DNA of 64,000 nt from Paramarasmius palmivorus (GCA_037176845.1 JAYKXP010000010.1:558001-622000); one strand, 5' to 3'; shown: positions 37,396 to 50,988, counted from the stretch's first letter. A program made the numbers and translations. Notes: generated from the sequence alone by a model not told the origin.

Positions 37396-38010
37396 GATGC
37401 TGGGAGAGCTGTGTGTAGATCGAGATCCTGACAATTGAGAGAAGTGAGTACTTAAGTCATTTCTGAATGGGCATCCAAACTTCCGATAAATCCTTATAGT
37501 AGTGTACATGAAGCTTCAGGCTCGCGTCCGAGTCCAAGTCCCACAGGAAGGCGAGCCACAACCTTGAGTCGTAGGATTCTACCAGACAGATGGGACTGAT
37601 CAGCCTTTAGCGCACAGGGTGCTAGTCAGACATATACACGCAAAGTTGCGTGCCATACGCGAGCCATATGCTAAATTGGGTCTCTTGTCGACGAACGGCG
37701 GGAGAACACTATATCGTATTCAATTTTGGGGTGAGAATCACTCACTTGTGGCTAGCTTATGATGCAATTCCCTCGAGCCAATACGCCAGAGGCTTAATGA
37801 GTATAGACCTATCGTCCCGATGCGAAAGGTGGCCAACGAACGATGTCGAGGGGCCACCAGAAAGCTGTAGAGCGCCTGACAGTGATTGTGGTGGTTTGCA
37901 GAAGAAAGGTCACGGGACTCGGGTATTGCCATATTGCCAGTCCCCGACGGCAGTCAACCAAACACGCGTCTCCGGCCATATTGTGTATTCTCAGTCTCCT
38001 TCAGGCCACG
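37396..38010. promoter_or_regulatory. divergent upstream region of hemerythrin and amidohydrolase genes
   Basis: A 615-base gap between two divergent starts. The open frame leading into the amidohydrolase begins at 37843, but the upstream part lacks hydrophobic or family sequence, so I take the Met at 38011. No further gene is seen. Confidence 0.4.
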
Positions 38011-41000
38011 ATGGAGAAGGAACCCTGGAGATTTTCCAGGAATAATCTTTCTTCACCACAGAGGAATTCCAGTCATCTCATACTCGTATCACTTATCTCT
38101 CTTATTGTCCTTATCTCATTTACTTACCACCAACGGAACCCGTTATCTCGTTTCGCAAACTCGCCTCCCTCTGTCGACGTGGCCTCAGTCTTGCAAAAGT
38201 GCAATTCTCTCAAGCAAAGGGCTGGGCCACCACCGGAATTCCATAGCCGAAAGGAGTCTGACCGGTTTGTTCCTGGTACCAGACCTACATTGATTAAGAA
38301 TGCAAAAATCTGGACCGGTTTGCAAAATGGGACGGAGGAGCTGCACGGTGACATACTCTTGGATAAGGGGTTGATCAAGGGTATTGGAAAGATAGCAAAG
38401 TCATTGGTGTCAGGCTATGGAAACGATCTTCTTGTTTTGGATGCCCATCATCGTTGGGTCACACCCGGAATTGTGGATGTACACTCTCACATTGGTGATG
38501 GTTCTTCACCTGCTTTGGACGGAGCGCAGGACGACAATTCAATCAAAGGCACTATTGCACCTTGGATGCGGTCTTTGGATGGGCTCAACACTCATGACGC
38601 CTCGTATACACTCTCCATTTCCGGAGGTGTGACGACTTCGCTTGTTTTGCCAGGGTCTGCTAATGCTATTGGTGCGTGCTCGTGGGTAATCATCATATTT
38701 ATACTATTGACAACATGTAATCGATCCAGGAGGCCAAGCCTTCGTCATAAAACTTCGCAAGACGGAAGAACGCACACCTACCTCTATGGTTCTGGAACCT
38801 CCGTTCACCTTGAATGGTTCTTCGAGGTCCACACACTCCACACGCTGGCGACATATGAAGTGAGTCACACGTGCTCCCATTCTGCATTCCGTTGACAGTG
38901 CTGTCCCAGACATGCTTGTGGTAGGTGACATTGTTCGGAATCGTATTTATGTGACTTCTAACTGGTCAACGGTATAGGGGAGAATCCGAGTGGGTGTTGT
39001 TGTCTAACTCTACGAAACTGGCCATATTAACTTGCCTTTCTAGGCAGAGTTTATTCGGACACAAGAATGGTTCGCTTCGAGTGGTTCCATTTGGAAAGAG
39101 AATGTGTTAACCTTTAGCTAAGGATACGATTTGGGCATTCCGCGAAGCGTGAGTTCTGAAACCACAATTATTATGGAATATTCTAATACGACGTGTACAG
39201 TTACGACAACGCCCGCCAAATAGTCAAACAACAAGACCAATTCTGCGCTAAAGTCGAAGCTGGTCAATTTGACGGACTAGGAGAATTTCCGGAGAACTTG
39301 AAATGGGAGGCTTTAGTTGACGTACTAAGAGGTCGAGTCAAGGTATGATTATCCTATAGCTGTGTGCCACCGCTCAATGTTGCTACGAAGGTAAATATAC
39401 ACTGCTATGAGGCAGTCGATCTGGACGCGTTAGTAAGAGTATGTAGGACTGTATGCCCGCTTGGCGCGTAAAGCTGCTTATGTCCACTGTCGACAGTTAT
39501 CCAACGAGTTCCAATTCCCCATCGCAGCGTTCCATCACGCACACGAAACTTATCTCGTTCCTAACCTTCTCAAGAAGGCCTATGGTTAGTCTGAGAATTC
39601 TGTTGAAAGATACATGCTGACAAGACATAGGTGAAACACCTGCCGTCGCTCTGTTTGCAACCAACGCCAGGTAGGAATAGCGCCACTGGATATTTCGTTG
39701 AACTTAGAGCGCCTTTAGGTACAAGAGGGAAGCATACCGAGCCTCCGAGTTTGGTCCAAAGATTCTGGCCGCCAACGGAATCAGAGTTACAATGAAGGCG
39801 AGTCCGATTTTCCGACTTTGATGTCGGTATGAAGAACCATGTTTTAGAGTGATCATCCAGTTCTAAATTCGCGCTTCCTACTCTATGAAACCCAACAAGC
39901 GCATTATTACGGTCTTCCCGCCAACCTGGCCATTGCAGCTGTCACAAGCAACGCTGCCGAAGTCATGGGTATGTTTGCAGTTTGCTTTACAGATTATATA
40001 CTGACCCTAATACAAGGGATGGGCCACCGAATTGGATACCTACAGTCAGGTAGGCACGGCACTTCCAGAATAAGATGAGATTGAGAATCCTTTAGGCTGG
40101 GATGCTGACGTTGTGATGTGGGACTCACATCCACTGGCTCTTGGAGCGACGCCAGTGCAAGTATGGATCGACGGAGTTCCTCAGTTGCGATCACCACATG
40201 TGAATCACAAGCCGGATACATTTCAAGAGAAACCCAAAGTTCCCAATTTTGATGAGGAGGCCCAAAAGGCCATTGATTTTGACGGCCTTCCTCCGCTTTC
40301 CCCTTCCAAGTCCTCATCGGATACGGTAGTATTCACGAACGTCAAGACCGTGTTTACACGTTCTGACGGCAGTGTTAAAAGTCTCTACACGGCACAGGAA
40401 GGAGAATTGCTCGGTACCGTTGTAACAACCAGTGGAAAGGTTATCTGTGCCGGTTCACACAAGTCTTGCATGAGGAGCCTTGTCAGCAGTGATGTTGACG
40501 TTACATTTGTTGACCTACAAGGTACATGTTCCTCGGTTTATTGTTGATCTGATCTCTGATTTTCTTTCTTTACTAGGTGGTTCCATATTCCCAGCGTTAG
40601 TTTCCTTTGGCGCTCCTCTCGGATTAGAACATATGAACCAGGAACCTTCAACCAATGACGGTGACGTGCTTGACCCATTATTGGCTCGTGTTCCGAAGAT
40701 CCTCGGTGGCGAAGCAGCAGTCACGCGTGCAGTGGACGGTCTACTCTTTAACTCGCGCGATGCCTTGTGAGTGATTCAGGAATACGCCTGCTATTTGCCC
40801 TTACTTGCCCTTCACAGACTTGCATATCACGCTGGGGTTACGAGTGCTATCAGCGCTCCATCCCATCATGGATTCCTCTCCGGTCTCGGAACTCTTTTCT
40901 CAACTGGTGCTGCCCATAAACTGGAGAAGGGTGCGGTCATTCAAGAAGTTACTGGGCTCCATGTTTCGGTGAGATACTATGGAACACCCAGCGTCAGCAC

Positions 41001-41783
41001 GCAGATTGCCCTTCTTCGACGAATGCTCTTGAATCCTCCGGAGGGTGCATTAGGTGACGAGTTCAGGAAGGTCATAGATGTAAGCCATTCTCACTCAATA
41101 GACGTGCCCATTGCTAAATCAAGGGGACCCAGGGCATCATCCCTCTTGTTGTCGAAGCTCATAGCGCTGATGTCATCGCGACTCTCATAATGCTCAAGAG
41201 ACAGGTGGAAGTGGAGAAACGTGTCAGGATCAGACTCACTATAACCGGTGCTGCTGAAGCGCACCTTCTGGCGAAAGAACTAGCGGAGGCCGATGTGGGC
41301 GTCATTCTTGCACCGCCTCGACCATTCCCCTACGTCTGGGAGGATAGAAGAATGTGAGGAAAACGGATTTGTTTGAGAACACAAGCTTACATTATTGCAA
41401 TTTGCTAGCCTTCCAGGACCTCCTCTCACGGAACACAGCGCTATCAGTAAGCTCATCAGTCACAATGTCACAGTGGGTATCGGCATCGAGGAGATTTGGA
41501 GCGCTAGAAATACTAGATTCGACATTGCTTGGGTACGTGCAAACGATTGCCGTTTTGAAAATTGTCTAAACCCACGATTCAGGCCGCGCTTGAAGCAAGT
41601 GGCAAGATTACGAAGGAAGACGCAATAGCCATTGCTTCAACGAATGTTGAGAAGTTGCTCGGCGCTGTAGTTGAACCGGAAGATGCTGATCTTGTTGCCA
41701 CTGCCGGAGGGGATTTCCTCGAGCTAGAAGCCAAGGTGGTTGGGGTGATCTCTCCCAGACAGGCAGTGGTCAACCTCTTTTGA
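38011..41783 (+). CDS. membrane-anchored double amidohydrolase
   Basis: A long multi-exon gene of roughly 900 residues. The N-terminus has a single helix (HLILVSLISLIVLISFTY), so it is probably a type II membrane or vacuolar/secreted protein. The first amidohydrolase half has RPTLIKNAKIWTG, the metal motif WVTPGIVDVHSHIGDG, then GQAFVIKLRKTE, FPIAAFHHAHETYLVPNLLK and VTMKSDHPVLNSR, all expected metal or catalytic positions. A second copy begins near 40325 (VVFTNVKTVFTRSDGSVKSL). Where HxH should be, it reads GGSIFPALVSFGAPLGLEHM, and it ends with EDAIAIASTNVEKLLGAVVE. So the second half keeps the fold but not the metal ligands. Relatives are annotated as imidazolonepropionase-like or composite amidohydrolases; the substrate is unknown. 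Confidence 0.85.
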
Positions 41784-42015
41784 CACACCAGAACTTTGCT
41801 CATAAAGACTAATATTTATCGGGCCTTCTAGGTATTATTTAACTGTCTGTATTCACCGTGATAAACGATGTTATTGAAGTCTGAATGATCGATCCAAGGC
41901 TTGCAACTCCGTGTGTCGACGCGCCACGCGTCTGTGAAATCTCCCACTCACCTGAGCGCTATGAACTCTGACCTCACAATTATCTAATGCTCTCAAATCT
42001 CTCTACACTACATCA

Positions 42016-43458
42016 ATGACCAGTTCATCATTGAAAGCAGTCGACAGGTTGACGATAACCTTTCTCGTCGACAATTCAATAGAATGGTGTGTCTTTCGAC
42101 TTTCCTAGTTCGGCAACGAGTCGCCTGAGCGGTGTTGTACAGGTTCACCAAGCTGCCACCAGGCTTTACTCACGAAATCAAGCAGCATCTGCAACCCGAT
42201 CATCACCCGGGGATTGACCCTGTGACAGGAACGCCCATCTTGAATTTCAACCACTTCTGCTGCGGTAGGCTTTGTCTAATGTGATTGCCATTGAAACTGA
42301 CTTGGCATACTGTAGGTGCCCATGGCTTTTCCGCTCTCATTGTAAGTTCCATGACATGCTCTCCTCTACCAAGCTCACTCCAAGCATTCTTGAACCATGC
42401 CAGCAAACCGAGAGTGCCGGTGGCCCTGTGCATTACACCCTGTTCGACACTGGACCTGATTCGACATCCCTTGTACGCAACATCTCCGCGATGCAAATTC
42501 CTATAAGCAAAATAAACCGAGTCGTCACCTCACATTGGCACAGTGATCATACCGGCGGACTTCTGTCTTTTCTCGAGTTACGCAACCAGGGCAAGGACAG
42601 GGACGTTAGTTCTCGGCCTACGTGTGTCGTTGATGTCCATCCTGATCGACCTGTTGCACGGGGAATCGCACCTGGGCCGAGCTACGACAAGGTGGTGTGT
42701 CGGTTGATGGAGGACCCATCGTTCGAGGCGATCGCAGAGGCTGGTGGCCTGGTTGAGGAACATTCAGAGGGCCATGCGGTTGCTCAGGGCACCGTGTGGG
42801 TCAGCGGAGAGATCCCGAGGGTGACTGATTTTGAGAGCGCAGGTTTGTTAGGTGCGATGCGATGGAAAGATGGGCAATGGGTATCGGAACCGGTACGCCC
42901 TTCATGTTTATTTCTTTCTTTGTAACTAAAGTTCTGTCATTAGCATATCATGGACGAGAGGTACGCAGCCATTGATGTTACTGGGAAAGGCCTGGTTATT
43001 TTCAGCGCGTAAGTTCCAGAACACACTCCGAACCGTCGCTCTTCTGAGACCTTTGGACTCGGGTTTTTGGCTGAAGTTGCTCGCACGCCGGTATCGTCAA
43101 TGTCGTTAAGCATGCTGTGGACACCTTTGGTCGTCCAATTCATATGGTACACCTTTTCTCTGCGCTTCCCTTCTATTTTTCCAGGAATTATCTCACAATT
43201 CCCTAGGTCATCGGAGGTCTACACCTTGCTGGTGTAGACAATGCACCCCGTATTCAGCCCACTGTTGATTTTTTCTCAAAGACGATGCGACCATCACCTA
43301 ACTATATCCTCCCTATGCACTGTTCCGGGTTCCAGGCCAAGGTTGCGCTGGAGCAAGCCCTCGGAGAAGGCTGCGTTCCCGCTGGAGTTGGAATCAAGAT
43401 TGAAGTTGAGGCGGATCCGGAGCACGAGAAGCGACTATCATCAGCAACGTACCAGTGA
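42016..43458 (+). CDS. metallo-beta-lactamase fold hydrolase
   Basis: About six exons. The start MTSSSLKAVDRLTITFLVDN is typical of this MBL subgroup. Core motifs are HYTLFDTGPDSTSL, VVTSHWHSDHTGGLL (the HxHxDH zinc motif), SGEIPRVTDFES, then after introns ACSHAGIVNV, VIGGLHLAGVDN and YILPMHCSGFQAKV. These match fungal proteins related to the archaeal ribofuranosylaminobenzene phosphate synthase-like MBL group (COG1237). The true substrate in fungi is unknown. The start is 232 bases after the amidohydrolase stop, on the same strand; co-regulation is possible but not shown. An ACGCGT word lies at 41934-41939. Confidence 0.87.
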
Positions 43459-43617
43459 TGTGGAACCCGCTCAAAACAGAACAGGAAAACAAACCAGTTC
43501 AGTGTATGTCCTAGCATGATATAACAATTATGACAAGCGCTAAGTATGCAACATTGATTCAAAATCGAAAGATACGATAAGAATCCGAGGTCGAATAGAA
43601 AAGGTATAGATGCGACT

Positions 43618-44587
43618 TCACCCGAGGTAGTACCAGATGAGGAAGAAGCATAAAAATGTGAAGATTGCCCCAATGAAGAAGATATACATGTCTTGCGTAC
43701 TAGGGCACGGTCAGCATACGAGGGAAACGGAATAATTGGGTTGTAATCTTACCTCCGGCGCTCAATCCAACCAATAACATCTCTGCTAAGGCCAAGCGTG
43801 TTTGCTGCGGACATCAATCTCGTTTGAGTTCCTTTCAGGATGTTTCTCTGGTCAACCAAGTTATCCAACGCGTCCCTGCCCTGCGCCAACAAGTCATCCA
43901 GCTGCGAATTCGTGTTTTGGATCCAAGTATGCTCTCGTAGCGCATAGTCTTCGCGTAGTTGGGGTGTTGGACCTCGGAATGGTGATTCCGAGTGTTCTTC
44001 AGATTGCGGGCGGAGTGCTGGATGTAATGTAGAGTTTGGTGCATGTGTCGTTTGGAACCGTCTTCGTGCGTCGGAAGGACCCGAAGCAGGATTGACAGAG
44101 GTTATTAATTCTGCTCTTTGCTCTGCATCTCGCTTGAATCAAAATTCAGTTGACGATTCAGATAGGTGGCATAATCGCACGACATACCTGAGCAGTTGCC
44201 TCACCCTTCAACCTCTCAAATTGACTCCGCAATTCCACGTAGTCTGCTCGAAACTTTTGCACGCGCCTGCCAGGTGCCAGATGTGTTCAAGTGAGTCACT
44301 AGCCTTCTCATCCCACCCAAACTCACATCTGTGCCTTCTCCTGTTTAGCCTTGATCATTTCCCTCTTCGCCATCGAGTCATAATCATCTATAGTTCGATT
44401 CATAGCAGCTAGCGAAGCTGAGATCTGCCCTAACACACGAAAGGTGAGTTATTGGTGTCTTTCTTTCTCAATTGAAAGAAAGAGAAGCACCCAGTAATGG
44501 AGCAGAAACGTCGCCATTCCGGAGTCTTTCGAGGTCGGCTTGTATGGAACTTGTCTGGCGAACGCCAGAGGTGTATAACGAGTTCAT
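43618..44587 (-). CDS. BOS1: ER-Golgi Qb-SNARE Bos1 (membrin/GOSR2)
   Basis: Exon 1 from 44587 encodes MNSLYTSGVRQTSSIQADLE. Later exons give the N-terminal helical domain (AMNRTIDDYDSMAKREMIKA, QMRVQKFRADYVELRSQFER), a Ser/Pro linker, and the SNARE helix with WIQNTNSQLDDLLAQGRDAL, DNLVDQRNILKGTQTRLMSA and ANTLGLSRDVIGWIERR. The last exon is the tail anchor (YIFFIGAIFTFLCFFLIWYY, then LG and stop). The order and spacing match fungal Bos1. It works with Sed5, Bet1 and Sec22 in ER-derived vesicle fusion with the Golgi. BET5 at 13365 serves the same step. It converges on the MBL gene with 159 bases between stops. Confidence 0.93.
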
Positions 44588-44885
44588 GGTAGGAGGAAGA
44601 GGTTGTATATCACGTGGAGAAGGCGCGTCACTGACACGTTGCGCAATTGCCAATGCGCGCCGACAGGCACACTGATCCTGGCTGTGGCAGTGGAATTTAT
44701 CCGGGATTTCAAGTACCCAAGAAAGAGAGACATAGAGCATGTAGAGGTGATCTTCTTTCTTTGCTTCTGACAGCTCGCAGTTCATATCCATAGGTCATAA
44801 TCTAACCTTTTCGAAAGCTTACAGATTTACGACGCAAGGTCATTCTCCCGCCCCAGGCTACATCGTTTGGGTCTAGTGGCGGAGT

Positions 44886-45199
44886 CTAGGATTCCGGCCC
44901 TTCTATGACCTTTAGGGAAACGAGACCAGCGTTTGTCATGCCACAAGATAGGTTGATACCTGGCGATACCTCATTGATTCGCAGTCTCCCGCCAAATTCC
45001 CCACAGTTACGGAGCAGTGTGAAGATGGAGCTTGAAAGTTGACGATGAGATGACGGACACAAGTTATATACGCGGCGCCACCAGTTCAATAGCTTTGCCC
45101 TTGGACTGATTAAAATCGACAGAAAACAAGAAATTTGACTCACGATTAGCGAGATCAGGTCTTCCTAGGCCCCAGATCTGACGTTTTCCGAGTCTTCAT
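44886..45199 (-). CDS. possible small basic protein, unrecognised
   Basis: A tentative two-exon reading. A 17-base first exon (MKTRK) starts at 45199, an intron runs 45182-45106, and the second exon begins PRAKLLNWWRRVYNLCPSSH. It continues with FTLLRNCGEFGGRLRINEV and ends VIEGPES at 44886. A 63-base in-frame stretch between INE and VIEG has GT and AG ends and could be a second intron. I know no family for it. Basic composition and size would suit a small mitochondrial or RNA-linked protein, but the frame could also be chance. Confidence 0.25.
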
Positions 45200-45428
45200 C
45201 TGTCGATAACAGACATGAGAAGTGTTCGAAGGGCTCGGAAGAACGGTGAATGACAGAATTAGTACAGGTGCAGGAACACATATGGTCTCAATGACATGCT
45301 ACCGAGGGACGGATCAGGTCTCGATATCGATGTTCTCCCGCGCAATAGACTCCATGGGTATGAGATGAATATGCGATAATGCTCTATAAGATACAAAACA
45401 AACGATAAGCGTGGTCGGTTACCGTCGG

Positions 45429-46276
45429 TCACCGTCGTTTACCCTTCTTACGCGCTGCTTTCCCTCCAGCTAGTTCTGCCTTTTCAGTTCTTCTAGCGCG
45501 CTGTTTCGACCTTTCGGTCTTCCTGGCGTCCTTGGTTTCGTACCGTATCTTTTTTGGTTTGAGTTTCTTCTTTGCGGCACTCTCCTTGGCCTTTTTTATC
45601 GTAGGAGTGGGACCGGGAGCAGAGGTAGCTTGTTTTGGAGTACGCGAAGAGGGACCAGGATCGTCTGAGTCTCTGTTTCCGTGTAGAAGTGAGTCTGGAT
45701 CAAAGTCTTCCACGACTGCCACTGTGGCGAGAACTTCTTCATCACCGAATTCGTGCTCTTGCTCCTTTTGTTCAGAGTCTTGTATACCATGCCATTCAGT
45801 CTCTTCGTCAGCTGAGTTCATTAGAACATCAGATTTGAATGAGTATGAGAGTGAGTAAAACTGCGTCACATACATATGATAGCACCATAAGCTCTCTCCA
45901 CCTGGGCCGCATTTTCGGCGGCTTGCTCCTTGAGCATCCGCCTTTGCTAGAAAACGGATGAGGAAATGGAGAAGGGGCTGAAGATGACTGATGGAAAGAA
46001 CCTCTCTTCTAGTTTCTAACCGGTCTTGTTTTTCCCGCTCTGCTGCCTTTTTACGAGCTGCCTCTGCTTTTGCTACCTTACGCTTGTGAAAGCCAGTGAG
46101 AAACTCCCTGGACCATGTCTGTTAGCAAATCTGCGAGTCATTCTGACGAGGAAGGAAAGCCAGTCATACCGACGAGCATCTTCATCGAAGATGACCTGTT
46201 TGACCTGAGTACGTTTTGCGCGTTTCTTTGAAGCGACGACCGAGTGAGATTGGGTCAAGAGATGCAAGTTTGACAT
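45429..46276 (-). CDS. RRP17: rRNA processing protein Rrp17/NOL12
   Basis: About four exons. The start reads MSNLHLLTQSHSVVASKKRA. The family core is KQVIFDEDARREFLTGFHKR, spliced into KVAKAEAARKKAAEREKQDR, LETRRE, then QRRMLKEQAAENAAQVERAY. The C-terminal exon is an acidic stretch (SEQKEQEHEFGDEEVLATVA) and a Lys/Arg tail (KKKLKPKKIRYETKDARKTE, ending KKGKRR) that should drive nucleolar location. Rrp17/Nop25/NOL12 acts in 60S subunit maturation, with 5'-3' exonuclease activity reported in yeast. It lies head-to-head with the FAM72 gene, 220 bases apart. Confidence 0.9.
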
Positions 46277-46496
46277 TAGGAAATTCGGGCGTGAGAATCC
46301 GGGAATGAAAGCCCAAAGGGGGTAGCACGTGAGAGACATGCCAGGGCGATTAGGGGAAACGGAAAATCCTTGAGTCCCTTGTAACTGGTTCTTCATTCTT
46401 CTTCTTCTTAACTATCACTATCATTTATTTGGGCACGCTCGTTTACGCTCGTTTACGATCATCTTCGGTCTCTTCTGCGCTTTTCCTGCGCCTCTC
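46277..46496. promoter_or_regulatory. short bidirectional promoter between RRP17 and FAM72
   Basis: Only 220 bases separate two divergent ATGs, so both leaders and promoters must share it. A GAAGAA-rich stretch lies near 46393-46410 and two copies of ctcgtttacg at about 46438-46457. Confidence 0.45.
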
Positions 46497-47690
46497 ATGT
46501 TCTCTCCTCGTCAGCCCCCCGTCTGGCAACAGTCCCAGCTTCATCTCTTTCCTCATAATCCTTACCCGCCGACGTTACCCCCGCCTCAACCTATCGCCCA
46601 TAAAGTATGGATTATTGACTGCAAGTCTTGTGGGACTTTTCTTACCAATCGTGGTATGAAGGCGAGTCGGCTCGTGCTCTAGTCTAATCTCTCTGTCTGA
46701 CCCCATCTTAGGCAGTACTACTTTTGCATCCAAATGTCGCATTATACTCTTCGGATGCTCTTCCAGTTAACTGTTCTGCTTATACGACGAACCCCGATGT
46801 TCTCAAGCCAGCTACATCTTGTCGTCCACCTGCTCGGACTTGTGAATGCCTCACTCAGACCCTGTGTTGCCATGGTTGTGGCTCGACTGTGGGCTACATG
46901 ATCGTTATTCCGGTAAGCCTGTTTCGCCTCTTCCTCATCCTTTCATCGTTAACGTCCGTCGTTGTTGGCCCAGTGTACCCGCTGTACCTCTTCCATAACG
47001 GCAACAAATCGCGCGACAAATGGACATCGCTTTGTCTTTCATTCTAGCGAGGTAGCAGGCTTGGAACGCCGCTATGTACCCGATGAACCGGGTGTTATTC
47101 CTTATGATATGACTCTGGTTCCAATGTCTCCTACCTCAGGCGCCTCGTCGGAGCTTGTGTATTCTCCGTCGTCGCCTTCAATCTCCCACTACGACTCTGT
47201 CCACTATGCACGAACGAGACAATTCTCGGGTTCATCTACATCCTCGATGCCGCCCCTCGAATACCTTCCGACACCACCTGTCGATATAGCAGACCTCTCG
47301 CCTGCTTCTTCTACTACCTCTTCTCCCATAAGCGGATCATTCCCATTCTCAGGTCAGCACACTCGGTCGCCGTCCCTGGCACCTTCCCCATCAGACGATT
47401 CTGTTCGTCAATTCATGTATAGACATGCAAATTCCACTTTTGTATCCCCGGAACTGTCTTCCCCATCGCCGCCGCCGCCGCCTATCATGCATTCACATCC
47501 CCAGGCGTATGGCCTTCCTTCCGAACCACTCGAATGGTCCTCTGTCAAACTGAAAGGTGGTGACATTCTGCACTGGCATCACCTCATACGACATGGCGAG
47601 ATACCCGGTGTTGCCGATGATCCTCGCGCAAGAAAGACTGGTGGCTCTCGTGCCAACAGTCCTCCCGCGAAATTCCCTTTGAATCGATAA
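46497..47690 (+). CDS. FAM72: FAM72-family protein with long Ser/Pro-rich tail
   Basis: Three exons: 46497-46661, 46712-46913 and about 46974-47690. Conserved cysteine blocks match FAM72: VWIIDCKSCGTFLTNRGMK, then AVLLLHPNVALYSSDALPVN, CECLTQTLCCHGCGSTVGYM, and CTRCTSSITATNRATNGHRF with FVFHS. Intron 1 begins with GC (gcgagt) and ends ttag; only this GC-AG join restores GMK-AVLL. The tail of about 200 residues is Ser/Pro-rich and not found in animal FAM72. It ends in a motif-like block (VKLKGGDILHWHHLIRHGEI, PGVADDPRARK). Animal FAM72 is linked to proliferating cells and, for FAM72A, to interaction with the uracil glycosylase UNG2; the fungal role is unknown. Confidence 0.85.
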
Positions 47691-48328
47691 ATCGGTTCGA
47701 TATCCGTACCTCGAATCTTCCCATATTCGCCTTAATCCCCGACGTCTCTCATTTATTTAATGAATTAACGACCCGAAAGTATGAGTTTATCATTCTGTCT
47801 ACGCACATCGGATCGGTTACCCGTTCCTCTGCATCTCGTATTTGTGGAATTCTCCTTCTGTCGCAATTCCTGCTAGCCTTTTTATTGATTCTTTATTGTT
47901 CATGTAACTAGGTACTGTTTCATTTGTACAAACATCTCTCGCATCGTCGCATCCAGCACATACGCACGTACTTTTATTCCGTTGATATCACCTCCTTTGA
48001 TTTGGGTAACATCCTTCTCTTGGCATGTGGTAGTCAGTTACTATACCTCTCCTCGCCTTTTGCGGTTTTCGATAGATTTGGTTATACGACTGTCAACAGT
48101 CAACTGTGTTTGGCTTCCAGTCACACTTGCTCTTAGTGTATCACAAACCGACGGCTATACGTACTAACGTCGACTTGTCATATGTAGACGTGCATGTCTC
48201 TTGCCTTCTTTATCAAGTGAACCACAAGCTTCATGTCAACAAAATGTCTGCTCAATACTATGCATCACGGAATACTGTACAAATGGGAATCAACGACGAT
48301 ATGGCTCAAATGAATACACAACAAGCGA
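47691..48328. other. convergent 3' flanks of FAM72 and polyubiquitin
   Basis: No gene is seen. Frames at 47924-48363 are short and hold no motif. T- and A-rich stretches fit 3' untranslated sequence of the two convergent genes. Confidence 0.4.
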
Positions 48329-50394
<2,066 letters not shown>

Positions 50395-50813
50395 ATACAT
50401 TCACTTCCTCGTTCGTCACGTCTCGCCTTTCGCATTTGAGCTGTTCTTCTGGAATAATGTCATTGAGCTTCCCTAGGTTGCCGAACTTTAGATCCCAGAC
50501 GGCGACCACAGTTCGCGTGTGGCATAGTTAGGCATGGTTCCACCTTGCCAATGAATTTTCTTGCCTCTTCTGCGGAGTCCCCGATGTCCAGTCTCCACAG
50601 GTGATAATTCAGTCGCCGACCCAGTAGCTGCTATCTCCCCGCCGAGTGAGGAGATGTATAGTAAGGTGTGCCTTTCCACAAATCAGTGTTGGCGATGACA
50701 AACGAGAACGCTGTTTGGTAATTCAGCAGCATGAAAATCGCCATATGCAGCTTCCAGGGAAGTTTAAGGATCGGAATTGGGACTAGAAGATCTAATATAA
50801 GTTCTATAGTCAC
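50395..50813 (-). pseudogene. decayed copy of the MGQY/F-box-like gene
   Basis: Fragments match the intact gene at 52594-53592 in the same order but in different frames. ILKLPWKLHMAIFMLLNYQT with DLW corresponds to LLDLPLELHTAIFDLLDGYG with HFW. Near the 3' end, LNDIIPEEQLKCERRDVTNE corresponds to FDIVPEEQLK...WRDVTEE. Between them only about 75 codons remain where the intact gene has about 190, so there is an internal deletion plus frameshifts. The N-terminal MGQYFYF exon is not found. It lies just downstream of RTA1 copy A, as the intact gene lies downstream of copy B, so it is the partner gene of a duplicated module. Confidence 0.7.
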
Positions 50814-50988
50814 CGAAGCCTGAAGGTGGTATATCTGCGGAGTATGCTCAAGCTCATTTGACTATCAAGAGTATCCATTGAGGTACTATTTCAACATGAC
50901 GATGTGTATAGGTATATGGGAGAATAAACGATGATGAATACCATATTGTGTCTTCCTCTATAATTAAACAATCAAGTCCGTGTCTTTT

